Shown: positions 17,567 through 27,267, counted from the stretch's first letter. The stretch: DNA of 64,000 nucleotides from Desulfobaculum xiamenense (GCF_011927665.1 NZ_JAATJA010000005.1:1-64000); one strand, 5' to 3'. Translations and numbers: made by a program. The notes: generated by a model not told the origin, from the letters alone.

Positions 17567-18241
17567 TCAATCCAGCACGCGCAGTTTTGCGGTGAAACGA
17601 CCGTCGACGAGGCCGATGACGGCATAGCCACCATGAGCGAGCATGCCGGGATTGACGATGCGCGTCCGGCCGATCATATCCTCGGTGCGGGCCTCGTGGA
17701 TGTGTCCGCACAGACACACGTCCGGCTGGACACGTTCGATGAACGCGCGCACGGCGCGGCTGCCCACGTGCATACCGCCGGGCAGTTCATCGGCCGACGT
17801 GCCATAGGGCGGATCATGCGAGACCAGAAGCAGCGCCGCCCAATCGGGCATGGCGGAATGCGCGGCGTCGAGCCACGCCGCAAGCTGCGAATCCGGCACC
17901 TCACAGGGCGTCCGAAAAGGCGTGGGCGATGAGCAGCCAACGCCGATAATCCCTGCGCCGGGGGCCAGCTCGCGCACGCGGGCATGGATGTTCATGTCAC
18001 GCTCTTCCAGCCAGTCCGTGACGGCGTGGGCGTCCATGTTGCCAATCTGGGCATATATACGCGGGTTGCTGCCCCGCACGGTCTCTATGACCTCACGGGC
18101 GACCTTCAGCCCACCATTGGTGGTCAGATCGCCACTGAGAATTATCCCTTCGGCTCCGGCGACTCCGGGGATTTCGGCGAGCCGCCGGGGGTCGCCGTGG
18201 ATGTCGCCGCAACCGATCCAGAATCTTTCGAATTTGTCCAT
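17567..18241 (-). CDS. calcineurin-like metallophosphoesterase
   Basis: A 224-residue phosphoesterase with ordered metal motifs: GCGDIHGD (DxH), LSGDLTT (GDxx), QIGNMDA (GNxD variant), LLVSHDPPYG (H) and CGHIHEAR (GHxH). It resembles YfcE/Icc-like single-domain enzymes; the substrate, perhaps a phosphodiester or nucleotide, is unknown. AAGGGA lies 7 bases before the ATG. It is the upstream gene of a two-gene unit with exonuclease III. Confidence 0.88.
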   Translation of the reverse strand: MDKFERFWIGCGDIHGDPRRLAEIPGVAGAEGIILSGDLTTNGGLKVAREVIETVRGSNPRIYAQIGNMDAHAVTDWLEERDMNIHARVRELAPGAGIIGVGCSSPTPFRTPCEVPDSQLAAWLDAAHSAMPDWAALLLVSHDPPYGTSADELPGGMHVGSRAVRAFIERVQPDVCLCGHIHEARTEDMIGRTRIVNPGMLAHGGYAVIGLVDGRFTAKLRVLD

Positions 18242-18368
18242 CAGCGGTCCCTTTCAAGAACAAAAAAGAAGGTGTACAGTCCTGCCGCACATGCAGATCG
18301 AATCGGTGTCCGCACGTGACCGGGCCGACAATAGTACAAAACCTTGCAATCATAAACAGCCAAGTCCC

Positions 18369-18956
18369 ATGCACGGCACGCAAATACCCAAGGCTCGCCT
18401 GCGGGCCGACCTGCTAGCGCGGCGCAAGGCGCTCCTCCCAGCCGAGGTCGCCAGCCACAGCGGCAGAATTCTCGCCCACCTGCGCACCCTGCCCGTCTGG
18501 AACGACGCGCGGGAAATTCTCATGTACCTCCCCGTGAAAAACGAGGTGGACACCACGCCCCTTCTTGACGAACTGTGGGGGCGAAGCGTACGCCTCCTCC
18601 TCCCCCGCTGCCGCCCGGATCAACCCGGAGTCATGGACGTGGCCTGCGCCACCTGCGCGGAGGAGATCGCACCGGGCATGCACGGCATCCGCGAACCGCA
18701 GCCGGAGCAATGCCCCAGTCTCGCCACATGCCACCCGGACCTCATTCTCGTTCCCGGCGTGGGGTTCGACCGCAGAGGATTCCGGCTCGGCTTCGGTGCC
18801 GGATTTTACGACAGATTTCTCGCAGGGGAATGCTCCACCGGGGCAACGGTCATCGGTCTCGCCTACGGCTTCCAGCTCGTGGACGAACTTCCCGCCGACC
18901 CGTGGGACATCCCCATGCACGCCATAATCACTGAGGACGGCATCCTATGGATCTAA
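18369..18956 (+). CDS. 5-formyltetrahydrofolate cyclo-ligase
   Basis: A 195-residue protein that converts 5-formyl-THF to 5,10-methenyl-THF with ATP. The family motifs are KARLRADLLARRKAL at the start, MYLPVKNEVDTTPLL in the centre, and the ATP-binding RRGFRLGFGAGFYDRFL (RlGyGgGyYDR). The frame continues far upstream, but no good start exists before 18369. The last 10 bases overlap the next gene, so the pair is probably coupled. Confidence 0.92.
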   Translation: MHGTQIPKARLRADLLARRKALLPAEVASHSGRILAHLRTLPVWNDAREILMYLPVKNEVDTTPLLDELWGRSVRLLLPRCRPDQPGVMDVACATCAEEIAPGMHGIREPQPEQCPSLATCHPDLILVPGVGFDRRGFRLGFGAGFYDRFLAGECSTGATVIGLAYGFQLVDELPADPWDIPMHAIITEDGILWI

Positions 18957-19693
18957 GCTACATACCTTTCCGCTTTCCGGGGCTCGACAAGGTCAACTGC
19001 TATTTCGGCACCCGCATGGGTGGAGCCGAAAAGGGCCCCTACGACAACGCGAACATCTCCCTCGAAGTGGGCGATGCTCCCGAGCATGTCATCAATTACC
19101 GCCGCAACCTGCAACGCGAACTCGGCTTCGAAACGTGGCAGGAAGTGCGGCAGGTCCACGGACCGCAGATGATCTTCGAGCCGGAACCCACGGACATCGC
19201 CGTTGAGGGCAGCATCGAGGCCGACGGCATCGCGACCTCCTGCCCCGGCCGGGCGCTCATCATCAAGACAGCCGACTGCCAGCCCATCCTGCTGGCCCAC
19301 GCCAGTGGCAAGTACGTCGCAGCCCTGCATGTGGGCTGGCGCGGCAACGTCCTCCACTTCCCCACCACGGGCGTGAAGGCCTTCTGCCGCGAATACGACC
19401 TGCCGCCCGAAGAGGTGCTGGCCGTGCGCGGCCCGAGCCTCGGCCCCGCATGGAGCCAGTTCGTCAATTTCCATGACGAGTTCGGCAAAAACTTCCGCGA
19501 CTACTACGACCCGGACACCGCGTCCGTGGACCTCTGGCGGCTGACGCGCGACCAGCTTCTGGCCGCCGGCGTGCGCCCCAGCCACATCTTCGGGCTGGAC
19601 CTGTGCACCTACAGCCTGCCCCAGCTCTTCTTCTCGTACCGTCGCAACAGGAACTGCGGCCGCATGGCAAGCATGATCTGGATCGAGAAGTAG
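18947..19693 (+). CDS. laccase-domain (YfiH/DUF152) protein
   Basis: A 248-residue member of the YfiH/YlmD family. TADCQPILLAHASGKYVAALHVGWRGNV shortened to TADCQPIL (metal Cys) and HVGWRG (metal His) are the hallmark sites. Members act on purine nucleosides (phosphorolysis or adenosine deamination) and, in E. coli, correct peptidoglycan side chains; which applies here is unknown. It overlaps the upstream cyclo-ligase gene by 10 bases and ends before a strong terminator. Confidence 0.9.
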   Translation: MDLSYIPFRFPGLDKVNCYFGTRMGGAEKGPYDNANISLEVGDAPEHVINYRRNLQRELGFETWQEVRQVHGPQMIFEPEPTDIAVEGSIEADGIATSCPGRALIIKTADCQPILLAHASGKYVAALHVGWRGNVLHFPTTGVKAFCREYDLPPEEVLAVRGPSLGPAWSQFVNFHDEFGKNFRDYYDPDTASVDLWRLTRDQLLAAGVRPSHIFGLDLCTYSLPQLFFSYRRNRNCGRMASMIWIEK

Positions 19694-19726
19694 CCGCTCA
19701 CGGTAGCGACGCTCCGCCAAACGCAC

Positions 19727-19770
19727 AAGGGCGGCGCGGAACCTTTTGGTTCCGCGCCGCCCTTTTTTCG
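19727..19770 (+). terminator. strong intrinsic terminator
   Basis: A 16-bp perfect stem beginning AGGGCGGCGCGGAACC with a TTTT loop, followed by TTTTTTCG. It closes the cyclo-ligase pair and could also stop the ntrX transcript coming from the other side. Confidence 0.92.
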
Positions 19771-19838
19771 CAGTAATGACACATCGGCGTCCGCCGGACG
19801 CACGGAAAGCTGACACCCCGGCACACCGGCCCGTCGCG

Positions 19839-21224
19839 CTAGTCCGCCTGAATGCCGTAGGCCTTGAGCTTTCGCGACAGATAGGAGCGCTCAAGCCCGA
19901 TGGACTCCGCCAAACGCGTAATATTGCCGTTGAATTCGCGGAGCTTCTGACGCAGGAACCGCGCCTCGAACTCGGAACGCGCAGCCTTGAAATCCGCCGC
20001 GCCGGACTGGATGCCCATGTCGTCGGCATCGTCGTCAAAATCGAGCGCGCCGACACTGCCACGATATTCGGCGGGCAGTGCCTCCGGGCCGACCTCGGAC
20101 CCACCATGCATGATGAGCATCCGCTCCACGAAATTCTTCAGTTCGCGAACATTTCCCGGCCACGGATACCGCTTCAGGCTCTCCAGCGCCGCTGGCGAGA
20201 AGGTCAGCGGACGGAATCCATGCATCCGCGTGAGACGCGAGACGAACTCGTCGATGAGTAACGGCACGTCCCCGGCGCGAACGCGCAGGGCGGGAACCTC
20301 CAGCGGAAAAACGCGCAGGCGATAGTAGAGGTCCTCGCGGAACTGTCCGGCCCGGATTTCCTCCTGAAGATTCTTGTTGGTGGCGGCGATGACCCGCACA
20401 TCCACGGTGATTGTCTTGCGCCCGCCGACCCGCTCGAACTTCTGCTCCTGCAGGATGCGCAGAATCTTGGCCTGCGTCTTGAGGCTCATGTCGCCGATCT
20501 CGTCGAGGAACAGGGTGCCCGTGTGCGCCAGCTCGAACTTTCCGGCCTGCGACGATTCCGCACCGGTGAACGCGCCCTTCACGTGCCCGAAGAGTTCACT
20601 CTCGATGAGTTCCTCGGGAATGGCCGCGCAGTTCACAGCCACCAGCGGTCGATCCGCGCGGCGGCTCTGCTGGTGGATGGAACGGGCCACGATTTCCTTG
20701 CCGGTTCCGTTCTCGCCGGTGATGAGCACCCACGCGTCGGTGGGGGCCACCTGCTCGATCTGGTGGCGCAAAATGGCAATGGCTTCGGACTCGCCGGTAA
20801 GGCGATGCGCCTGATCGGACTCCAAGCGCTCGCGCAAGACACGGTTTTCCTGCCGGATGGAGTTGAACTCCAGCGCCTTGTTCACGCAGACGATGACCTT
20901 TTCAAGGGACAAAGGCTTCTCGATGAAATCGAAGGCCCCCTTCTTGATGGCCGTGACCGCCGTTTCGATGTTGCCATGGCCGGAAATCATGACCACGGGC
21001 AGATCGGGCACCCGCTCCTGCAACCTGTCCAGCACCTGCAATCCGTCAATGCCCGAAAGCCATATGTCCAGCAGCACGAGGGACGGCATCTGCCCCTCGA
21101 TGAGTTCCAGCGCGGCTTCGCCGCTTTCGGCCTCCGCCACCTCGTAGCCCTCGTCCTCGAGGATGCCGCGCAATGAAAAGCGGATGCCGTCCTCGTCGTC
21201 GACGACAAGTATCAGGTTCTTCAC
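19839..21224 (-). CDS. ntrX: NtrX-type sigma-54 response regulator
   Basis: A 461-residue regulator: receiver domain (residues 4-115, phospho-Asp in LVLLDIWLSG), AAA+ domain (about 140-375) with Walker A GENGTGKE, the sigma-54 contact loop GAFTGAE and Walker B TLFLDEIGD, and a Fis-type helix-turn-helix at the C terminus (ITRLAESIGLERSYLSRKLKAYG). The ERSYLSRKLKAYGI ending is characteristic of NtrX. It starts with GTG, overlapping the previous stop as GTGA. Last gene of a five-gene operon that includes its presumed sensor NtrY. Targets unknown; in other bacteria NtrX controls nitrogen, redox or envelope genes. Confidence 0.92.
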   Translation of the reverse strand: MKNLILVVDDEDGIRFSLRGILEDEGYEVAEAESGEAALELIEGQMPSLVLLDIWLSGIDGLQVLDRLQERVPDLPVVMISGHGNIETAVTAIKKGAFDFIEKPLSLEKVIVCVNKALEFNSIRQENRVLRERLESDQAHRLTGESEAIAILRHQIEQVAPTDAWVLITGENGTGKEIVARSIHQQSRRADRPLVAVNCAAIPEELIESELFGHVKGAFTGAESSQAGKFELAHTGTLFLDEIGDMSLKTQAKILRILQEQKFERVGGRKTITVDVRVIAATNKNLQEEIRAGQFREDLYYRLRVFPLEVPALRVRAGDVPLLIDEFVSRLTRMHGFRPLTFSPAALESLKRYPWPGNVRELKNFVERMLIMHGGSEVGPEALPAEYRGSVGALDFDDDADDMGIQSGAADFKAARSEFEARFLRQKLREFNGNITRLAESIGLERSYLSRKLKAYGIQAD

Positions 21225-22636
21225 CCGTCATGCTCCTTGTGATTGGCCGAAGCATACTCCCCTTCGGCCTCTTCGAAATCATAGCCCGAATCGAAAAGTG
21301 CAAGGCAAGCGTCCACGACCGTGGCATCGTAGAGTCCCCCTCGCCCGGCGCGAATCTCGTCCAGCGCACTCGGAAGGCCAAGCGACGCCCGGTAGGGCCG
21401 ATGCGACGACATGGCCTCCACCACGTCGGCCACGGCCAGCACTCGGGCCTGCGGCAAAATGGCCTCCCCTGCGAGTCCGCGCGGATAGCCGCTGCCGTCG
21501 AGGCGCTCGTGATGCTGGTGCACAATGTCCGCCACAGGCCACGGAAAGGGCACCCCGCGCAGAATGTCGTACCCCACGCTGGGATGCGCCTGCACCATGC
21601 GCTGCTCGATGTCGGACAGTAGCGCCGGTTTCGAAAGAATCTCCGCCGGAATGTAAATTTTGCCGAGATCATGCAGCTTCGCGGCGACCTCGATGCCCTC
21701 GACGACCTCGGCAGGCAGGTCCAGCCGCCTCGCCATGGCCACCGCCAGCCGCGAAACTCGGGCCTGATGCCCTGCGGTGTAGGGGTCGCGCTTCTCAGAG
21801 GTGACGATGAGCGCACCGACGGTGGCGTCGCGCGCCTGCCGCAGTTCACTCACGCTCCGGCGCAGCGCGCTGACCGCCTGCCGCCGTTCGGTGATGTCGC
21901 GCAGCGCGACGACCACGCCGAGGATGTCCCCCCGCTCGCCCCGCACCGCCGTCACGGAAATTTCCACGGGCACCTCGCCGCCGCTCCGCCGCTTCAGCGA
22001 AAGCGCATCAGTCCGCACGGCTTCGCCGGACGCGAGCACCGCACCGACAAGATCGACCGGCTCGTCCCCGTCCGCACCGCCAAGCGCAAGCAGATCGGAA
22101 AGTCCGCGCCCCGCGGCCTCGTTCAACGCCCAGCCGGTCAACGCGGCGGCCGCGCCGTTCATGTACTTCACGCGGCCCTGTCCATCGGCGGAAATGACGC
22201 CTTCGCCCACGCTTTCGAGAGTGGACTCCAGCCAGCGGGCGTTGTCGCGCACGCGCCGCTCCGAGCGGTGCTTGTAGCAGGCCATCTCTATGGCCGACTG
22301 GAGTTCGCGATCCTCGAAGGGCTTGAGAATGTAGCCGAACGGCTCGGTGACCTTGACCCGCTGGAGCGTCTCGTGATCGGCATAGGCGGTGAGATACACG
22401 ACCGGGACATCGAAACGGTGGCGGATTTCCTCTGCGGCCTGCACACCGTCCATGGCCCCGGCCAGATGGATGTCCATGAGCACGAGGTCCGGCGCACTCT
22501 CTCCGGCCATGCGCACAGCGTCCTCGCCCGACGAGACCAGCGCGGCGGCTTCGTAGCCAAGCGCCTTGAGCCTGTGCCTGATGTCCAGCGAGACGATGGA
22601 CTCGTCCTCGACCACCAGTATCCGCTTCTTCGTCAT
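21221..22636 (-). CDS. response regulator with PAS and HD-GYP phosphodiesterase domains
   Basis: A 471-residue protein: receiver domain (about 5-120, Asp in LVLMDIHLAG), PAS domain (about 135-255), HD-GYP domain (about 275-460). Key residues are all present: KLHDLGKIYIP (HD), QAHPSVGYDIL, HQHHERLDGSGYPRGL (HHExxDGxGYP) and ARVLAVADVVEAMSS. It should hydrolyse cyclic di-GMP. The ATG at 22636 is preceded in frame by a GTG at 22642; ribosome-binding site weak. It overlaps ntrX by four bases, so a c-di-GMP enzyme is produced together with NtrX. Confidence 0.92.
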   Translation of the reverse strand: MTKKRILVVEDESIVSLDIRHRLKALGYEAAALVSSGEDAVRMAGESAPDLVLMDIHLAGAMDGVQAAEEIRHRFDVPVVYLTAYADHETLQRVKVTEPFGYILKPFEDRELQSAIEMACYKHRSERRVRDNARWLESTLESVGEGVISADGQGRVKYMNGAAAALTGWALNEAAGRGLSDLLALGGADGDEPVDLVGAVLASGEAVRTDALSLKRRSGGEVPVEISVTAVRGERGDILGVVVALRDITERRQAVSALRRSVSELRQARDATVGALIVTSEKRDPYTAGHQARVSRLAVAMARRLDLPAEVVEGIEVAAKLHDLGKIYIPAEILSKPALLSDIEQRMVQAHPSVGYDILRGVPFPWPVADIVHQHHERLDGSGYPRGLAGEAILPQARVLAVADVVEAMSSHRPYRASLGLPSALDEIRAGRGGLYDATVVDACLALFDSGYDFEEAEGEYASANHKEHDG

Positions 22637-22689
22637 GGTCACCCGCTGCCCTGCCCGGCACCGCGCGTCACACGTGCGGTCATCCGCGC

Positions 22690-23625
22690 CTAATCATTGA
22701 AAATATTTCCCAAGGCCACTCGGAGGTCAGGATAGCCGAAAACGAAGCCCATTTCCAGCAGACGCGCCGGAACGGCCCTGTGGCTGGCGAGCACCACCTC
22801 GCGGGCCATGTCACCGAGGACGAGACGAAGAGCGAACCCCGGCACGCCAAGCCACGACGGCCGCCCGAGGACACGCCCGATCCCGGCACAGAAATCGCCC
22901 ATGGTCACAACGCCCGGCGAGACGAGATTGAACGCGCCCCGCGCGTCCTCGCGCTCCGCCAAAAAGGCGAGGGCCGCGACCTCGTCTGCGGCGTGGATCC
23001 ACGGAAACCACTGCCTGCCGCTGCCAAGCGGCCCACCAAGGTACATGCGAAACGGCGGAACAAAACGCTCCAGCACGCCGCCCCCCGGCCCAAGCACCAC
23101 CCCGGTCCGCGCCAGCGCGAGGCGCACGCCGCATTCGGCAACGGCGGCCACGCTCCCCTCCCACGCCTCGCAGACGTCGGCGAGAAATCCGCGCCCCTTC
23201 GGGCTGTTCTCATCCACGGGCCGATCATCCGCCGAGGCGTCGTATCCGTAGTAGCCCACGGCCGAGGCCTGCACAAACGCGGCAACGGGACCATCGGCAA
23301 TGGCCACGGCCCGCGCCAGCGCACGGCCGGGGACGACACGGCTATCGAGAATGCGGCGCTTCTTGGCGGCGGTCCAGTAGCCGTTGGCGATATTCTCGCC
23401 AACGAGATTCACCACCACCTGCGGCTGCGTGGCCTCGTCCAGCAGACGGGCAAAAGACTCCGGGTCGCGTCCATCCCACGCCGCCGCACCGACGCGGCCG
23501 CCGAAAAGGCGCTCCACCCGGTCGGGGCAGCGCGAGGTGACCACAACGTCGTGCCCGTGCGCAAGCAAGGCCACGCACAGTTCCCGTCCGATGAATCCCG
23601 TACCGCCAACAATGATGACCCGCAT
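22690..23625 (-). CDS. TIGR01777-type NAD-dependent epimerase (SDR39U1/YfcH-like)
   Basis: A 311-residue extended short-chain dehydrogenase. Rossmann motif GGTGFIGREL at the N terminus, VVNLVGENIA, the SDR39U1 signature SAVGYYG (Tyr of YxxxK replaced as usual in this family) and the C-terminal DUF1731-like part ending LRVALGNIFND. Function of the family is poorly known; in some bacteria it is linked to cell-division inhibition (SulA-like naming). It lies between ntrY and the HD-GYP gene in the same operon. Confidence 0.88.
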   Translation of the reverse strand: MRVIIVGGTGFIGRELCVALLAHGHDVVVTSRCPDRVERLFGGRVGAAAWDGRDPESFARLLDEATQPQVVVNLVGENIANGYWTAAKKRRILDSRVVPGRALARAVAIADGPVAAFVQASAVGYYGYDASADDRPVDENSPKGRGFLADVCEAWEGSVAAVAECGVRLALARTGVVLGPGGGVLERFVPPFRMYLGGPLGSGRQWFPWIHAADEVAALAFLAEREDARGAFNLVSPGVVTMGDFCAGIGRVLGRPSWLGVPGFALRLVLGDMAREVVLASHRAVPARLLEMGFVFGYPDLRVALGNIFND

Positions 23626-23669
23626 GACGATCCCCCACGATGCGGCCTCCCTGCGGAAAGCCGCCCTCT

Positions 23670-25925
23670 CTAGACGGGAAGTTCCACGACGAGCGTCGTC
23701 CCCCGAGGTTCGCGCGGCATGGCGCGCACGTAGCCGTGATGATCGCTGACGATGGATTTGACAATGGTCAGCCCGAGGCCCGTGCCGCCCTTCTTACGCG
23801 AGAAATACGGTTCAAACAGGCGCGAGCGTTCTTCCTGCGTCAGCCCCTCGCCGTTGTCGCGCACCTCGATGCGCACCCAGCCGAGCAGCCTGTCGCAGGA
23901 GACGACAACCTCTACGGCGGGCTCGGCCTGTTCGCGCACCGCGTCCGCCGCGTTGGTCAGAATGTTGATGAGCACGCGGCGCATGCCCTCCACATCCAGC
24001 TTGAGGCGGGGAATCTGCCCGTCATAGGTCAGTTCCCAGTCGATGGACGTATGGCTATTGCGGAACATGGCCACGATCTCGTCCAGAAGCGGAGCGAGAT
24101 AGCCCCACTTGAGATCGACCTCGGGCAGCTTTGCGAAGGAGGAAAACTCCTGCACCATCTGCTGCAAGTGCTCCACCTGATTGACGATGAGTTGCGTGCA
24201 CTGGGTGAAGACCGGGTCCTCCACCTGCGGGCCGAACTTGCGCTCCATGCGCTGGGCGGAAAGCTTGATGGGCGTCAGCGGATTCTTGATCTCGTGGGCG
24301 ATGCGCCGGGCCACTTCGCGCCACGCGGCGACACGCTGCATCTTCTCCAACTCCGTAATGTCCTCGAACACGGCCACGATGCCGTACTCGGTGCCGTCCG
24401 GTCCGGTCAGCGTCACCACGTTGACCAGCAGCTTGAGATCGCGGCTACCGAGGGTCAGGTCAATCTGACGCTGCCACTGCGAACCGGGGCTTGCGCCCAT
24501 CTGCTCGAATACCTCGCTGATGAGTTCCGCATAGCGGCCCTGTAACAGTTCGAGTGGCCTGCGTCCGATGATCGTCGAGCCATCGAGGCAGAGCATGGTT
24601 TCGGCGGCCTTGTTGACGGTGCTCACGCAGCCTGCGCTGTCGAGCGAGATGACGCCCGCGCCGATGTTGTCCAGAACGGCCTCGATGTAGCGCCCACGTT
24701 GCTCCAACTCGCGATTGTTGCGGTTGAGTTGCTCGTTGGCCTCGGTGAGTTCCGCGCGGGAAAGTTGCAGGTCGCGCGCCATCTCGTTGAAGCTCTGCAC
24801 GAGGAATCCCAGCTCGTCGCTGGAGGAGTCTTCGAGGCGCACGGTGAGGTCGCCGCGTGCCACGCGCTGGGTGCCGTCGGCCAGCGCCTGCACCGGCGCG
24901 GAGAGTTCCTTGGCCAGCCGCATGCCGAACCAAATGGCCCCCATGACGATGAGCATGGTCACCACGGCCAGAAGCACATAGAGCGCCAGTTTCCACTGGT
25001 GCTTCATGGTCCGGATCTGCTTGTACTCGCTTATGCCGTGGACGATCTTGTCCAGCTTGTAGAGTAGCCCGTGGCCGATGCTCTCGCCGAGGACGATGTA
25101 GCCCGTGCGCCCGCCGTCAACCGGTTGCAGGCCAAGCACCATGTCCGCCCCGGAACCGGCGCGGATGGTGGACCAGAACTCCGGGCGGTCGCGCAGGCTG
25201 TCCCAGTTGATCTTGTTGCGCACGTCCTCCCACACGCCCTCCCACTCTGGCCCGGTGTGCCAATTCTGTTCGGACAGGTCGGGATTGATGATGCCGATGA
25301 GGGAGAGATCATACTCCGCGCGCTTTTCCTTGAGAAAGGCGTCCATCGCCTTGCCGCCCCATGCGAACCTGCGTTCCAGAATGCGGCCGAGGATGTAGTC
25401 GGAGCGCCGCTCCAGACGTTCCTGCGACGAGGCGTAGAACGCCTGACCGACTTCCAGCGCCTCCTCCAGCGAGTCCTCGACCTGCGTCTTGAACCAGAAA
25501 TCCACGGAGGTCTGGACGAACTTGGCCCCAAGGGCGAACATGAGAAAGGTCGGCACGATGGACAGGGCGACAAAGGAAATGACCAGCCGCGTTCGCAGTT
25601 TCGAGCCAAGCACGTTGCGCCGCCGCTCCAGCACGAGCTTGATGACGTTGCGCAGCACGACGAAGACGATGGCGAACAGCAGGATGACGTTCAGGTTGAA
25701 CAACCCGAGGAAGATGAACGAGTTGACCTCGCCGAAATACTTGAGCTCCACCCACGTGAGCATGAGCACCACGAGCAGCGCGATGAACGCCATGAACAAT
25801 TCGTGCTGGCGGCGCTTGCGTTCGCGCGTGGTTCCGGTGCCGACCCGTATCGTGCGGCCGTCCTGCGCGTTCTGCCCGTCGGCCGACGGCTCCTGCGGGG
25901 TTTCGATGGGTTCCTGCATGGACAT
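23670..25925 (-). CDS. ntrY: NtrY-type sensor histidine kinase
   Basis: A 751-residue membrane kinase. Three helices near the N terminus (about residues 43-133), an extracytoplasmic domain of about 200 residues, a further helix (about 340-360), HAMP, PAS, then HisKA with the phospho-His in RIAHEIKNPLTPIKLSAQRM and an ATPase domain with NILTNAADAV, DNGEGL and GGTGLGLTIVK. The architecture is that of NtrY. Start at MSMQEPIET, three bases after the stop of the DUF4390 gene; a second ATG lies two codons further. It should phosphorylate NtrX encoded three genes downstream. Confidence 0.92.
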   Translation of the reverse strand: MSMQEPIETPQEPSADGQNAQDGRTIRVGTGTTRERKRRQHELFMAFIALLVVLMLTWVELKYFGEVNSFIFLGLFNLNVILLFAIVFVVLRNVIKLVLERRRNVLGSKLRTRLVISFVALSIVPTFLMFALGAKFVQTSVDFWFKTQVEDSLEEALEVGQAFYASSQERLERRSDYILGRILERRFAWGGKAMDAFLKEKRAEYDLSLIGIINPDLSEQNWHTGPEWEGVWEDVRNKINWDSLRDRPEFWSTIRAGSGADMVLGLQPVDGGRTGYIVLGESIGHGLLYKLDKIVHGISEYKQIRTMKHQWKLALYVLLAVVTMLIVMGAIWFGMRLAKELSAPVQALADGTQRVARGDLTVRLEDSSSDELGFLVQSFNEMARDLQLSRAELTEANEQLNRNNRELEQRGRYIEAVLDNIGAGVISLDSAGCVSTVNKAAETMLCLDGSTIIGRRPLELLQGRYAELISEVFEQMGASPGSQWQRQIDLTLGSRDLKLLVNVVTLTGPDGTEYGIVAVFEDITELEKMQRVAAWREVARRIAHEIKNPLTPIKLSAQRMERKFGPQVEDPVFTQCTQLIVNQVEHLQQMVQEFSSFAKLPEVDLKWGYLAPLLDEIVAMFRNSHTSIDWELTYDGQIPRLKLDVEGMRRVLINILTNAADAVREQAEPAVEVVVSCDRLLGWVRIEVRDNGEGLTQEERSRLFEPYFSRKKGGTGLGLTIVKSIVSDHHGYVRAMPREPRGTTLVVELPV

Positions 25926-25927
25926 GG

Positions 25928-26545
25928 CTAGTAGCTGAAGTCGAGTTGATAGCTCACGGGGGGCAGGACGTCCCAGGACTTGAAGAACACCACGTAGCGT
26001 AGCCACACGGGCACGTCGCGCCGGGCGAGGGAGATGTTCAGGTCCAGACTGTATTCGTTGCCCGGGGACAGCGAGGCCCACGGGCCGACAACCATGGACA
26101 GCCGCCCCCACGCCTCGTCGAGCAGCGTGCGCAGATCGCGCGAGCGCAAGGGTTTCTCCGTTCCCGGCAGAATCAGCACATAGTCGCGGGCAAGCACATC
26201 CCGCGAGAGGGTGGATTCCCAGCGCGCCGAGGCGATTTCCGCATCCGGCCACATGCGTTTGCGACGCGACACGCCGCTTTCGCAGACGAGACCGACCACG
26301 GTGCCCTCGTCGAGCACGGCTTCGAGGGTCTCGATGTCCTCCACGCGGACGCCGAAGCGTACGGTGATGTTGCCCGCCTGATTGTCGAGGATGAGGTTGC
26401 CAAGCTCCAGCGTGCCCGCATGGCTGCTGGGCATGGGCACGGCGAACAGGACAAGCGCCACTAGAAAGAGGACATGTAGGATGACGCGGCGGCCGCGGCC
26501 GGAAGGCGTGCGTTTCACTGTTTCGGCGTCACTCGCACTTGGCAT
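25928..26545 (-). CDS. DUF4390 secreted or membrane-anchored protein
   Basis: A 205-residue protein with a basic start, one hydrophobic segment (about 22-40, ending PSSHAG) that serves as signal peptide or anchor, and a beta-rich outer domain with NEYSLDLNISLARRDVPVWLRYVVFFKSW in part matching DUF4390 as I remember it. The gene ends three bases before ntrY. In several bacteria DUF4390 genes precede ntrY; a role as periplasmic partner of the sensor is an inference from that position. First gene of the operon DUF4390-ntrY-SDR39U1-HD-GYP-ntrX. Confidence 0.82.
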   Translation of the reverse strand: MPSASDAETVKRTPSGRGRRVILHVLFLVALVLFAVPMPSSHAGTLELGNLILDNQAGNITVRFGVRVEDIETLEAVLDEGTVVGLVCESGVSRRKRMWPDAEIASARWESTLSRDVLARDYVLILPGTEKPLRSRDLRTLLDEAWGRLSMVVGPWASLSPGNEYSLDLNISLARRDVPVWLRYVVFFKSWDVLPPVSYQLDFSY

Positions 26546-26702
26546 CGGGACGAACCTCGGGATGTCGCGGTAAGATATGGGGAAACGGCTCCCGCCATGA
26601 ATGCGGGACTCCGGACTTGAACATCGGAAACTTCTCTGACAAGTAAACCAAGCCCCGCACTTTGACAACCGGCGGCGGCAACACCCAACACACGGAAAGC
26701 AC

Positions 26703-27173
26703 ATGCGAAAGATCAAGTTCATATGGGTCGGCAAGCTCCGCAAGGGGCACTGGAAGGACGCGGCGGAGCACTACATGACGGCCCTGTCCCGCCATTATCC
26801 GGTCACGGAAGTCATCGTGAAGGACGCTCCCTCCCATCTGGCGGAAACGTCCAAAAACGACTGGGAAGGCGAAAGGATTCTGGAAAAGCTCGAACCGCAG
26901 GACTTCCCGGTGGCCCTCGACGAGCACGGCAAGACCATGACCTCCGTGGCGCTGGCCGACCGACTCACGGGCTGGGCCGAGGACCCGTCCACATGGCCGT
27001 GCTTCATCATCGGCGGAGCGTACGGACTGTCGAGCGCGGTGCTGGAGCGCTGCCGCTTCACCATGAGCCTCTCGCCCATGACCTTCCCGCACGAGTTGGC
27101 GCGGGTGCTACTTCTGGAGCAGCTCTACCGCGCGGCAAGCATCCAGAAGGGCCTGCCCTACCACCACGTGTAA
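26703..27173 (+). CDS. rlmH: 23S rRNA pseudouridine-1915 N3-methyltransferase
   Basis: A 156-residue SPOUT methyltransferase. IKFIWVGKLRKG at the start, ALDEHGKTMTSVALADRL in the middle, and the cofactor knot FIIGGAYGLSSAV followed by SLSPMTFPHELARVLLLEQLYRA are diagnostic of RlmH. It methylates pseudouridine 1915 in helix 69 of 23S rRNA. Divergent from the NtrYX operon; a TTGACA at 26662-26667 may be part of its promoter, but no good -10 follows. Confidence 0.95.
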   Translation: MRKIKFIWVGKLRKGHWKDAAEHYMTALSRHYPVTEVIVKDAPSHLAETSKNDWEGERILEKLEPQDFPVALDEHGKTMTSVALADRLTGWAEDPSTWPCFIIGGAYGLSSAVLERCRFTMSLSPMTFPHELARVLLLEQLYRAASIQKGLPYHHV

Positions 27174-27267
27174 GGCAGGCCAGCGCGCCTCCCGACTTTC
27201 ACGCATACGCCACCAAACCGCAACGCGGGCAGGCTAGCGTGCGTCGAAACGAACACGGGAGGTTCCA

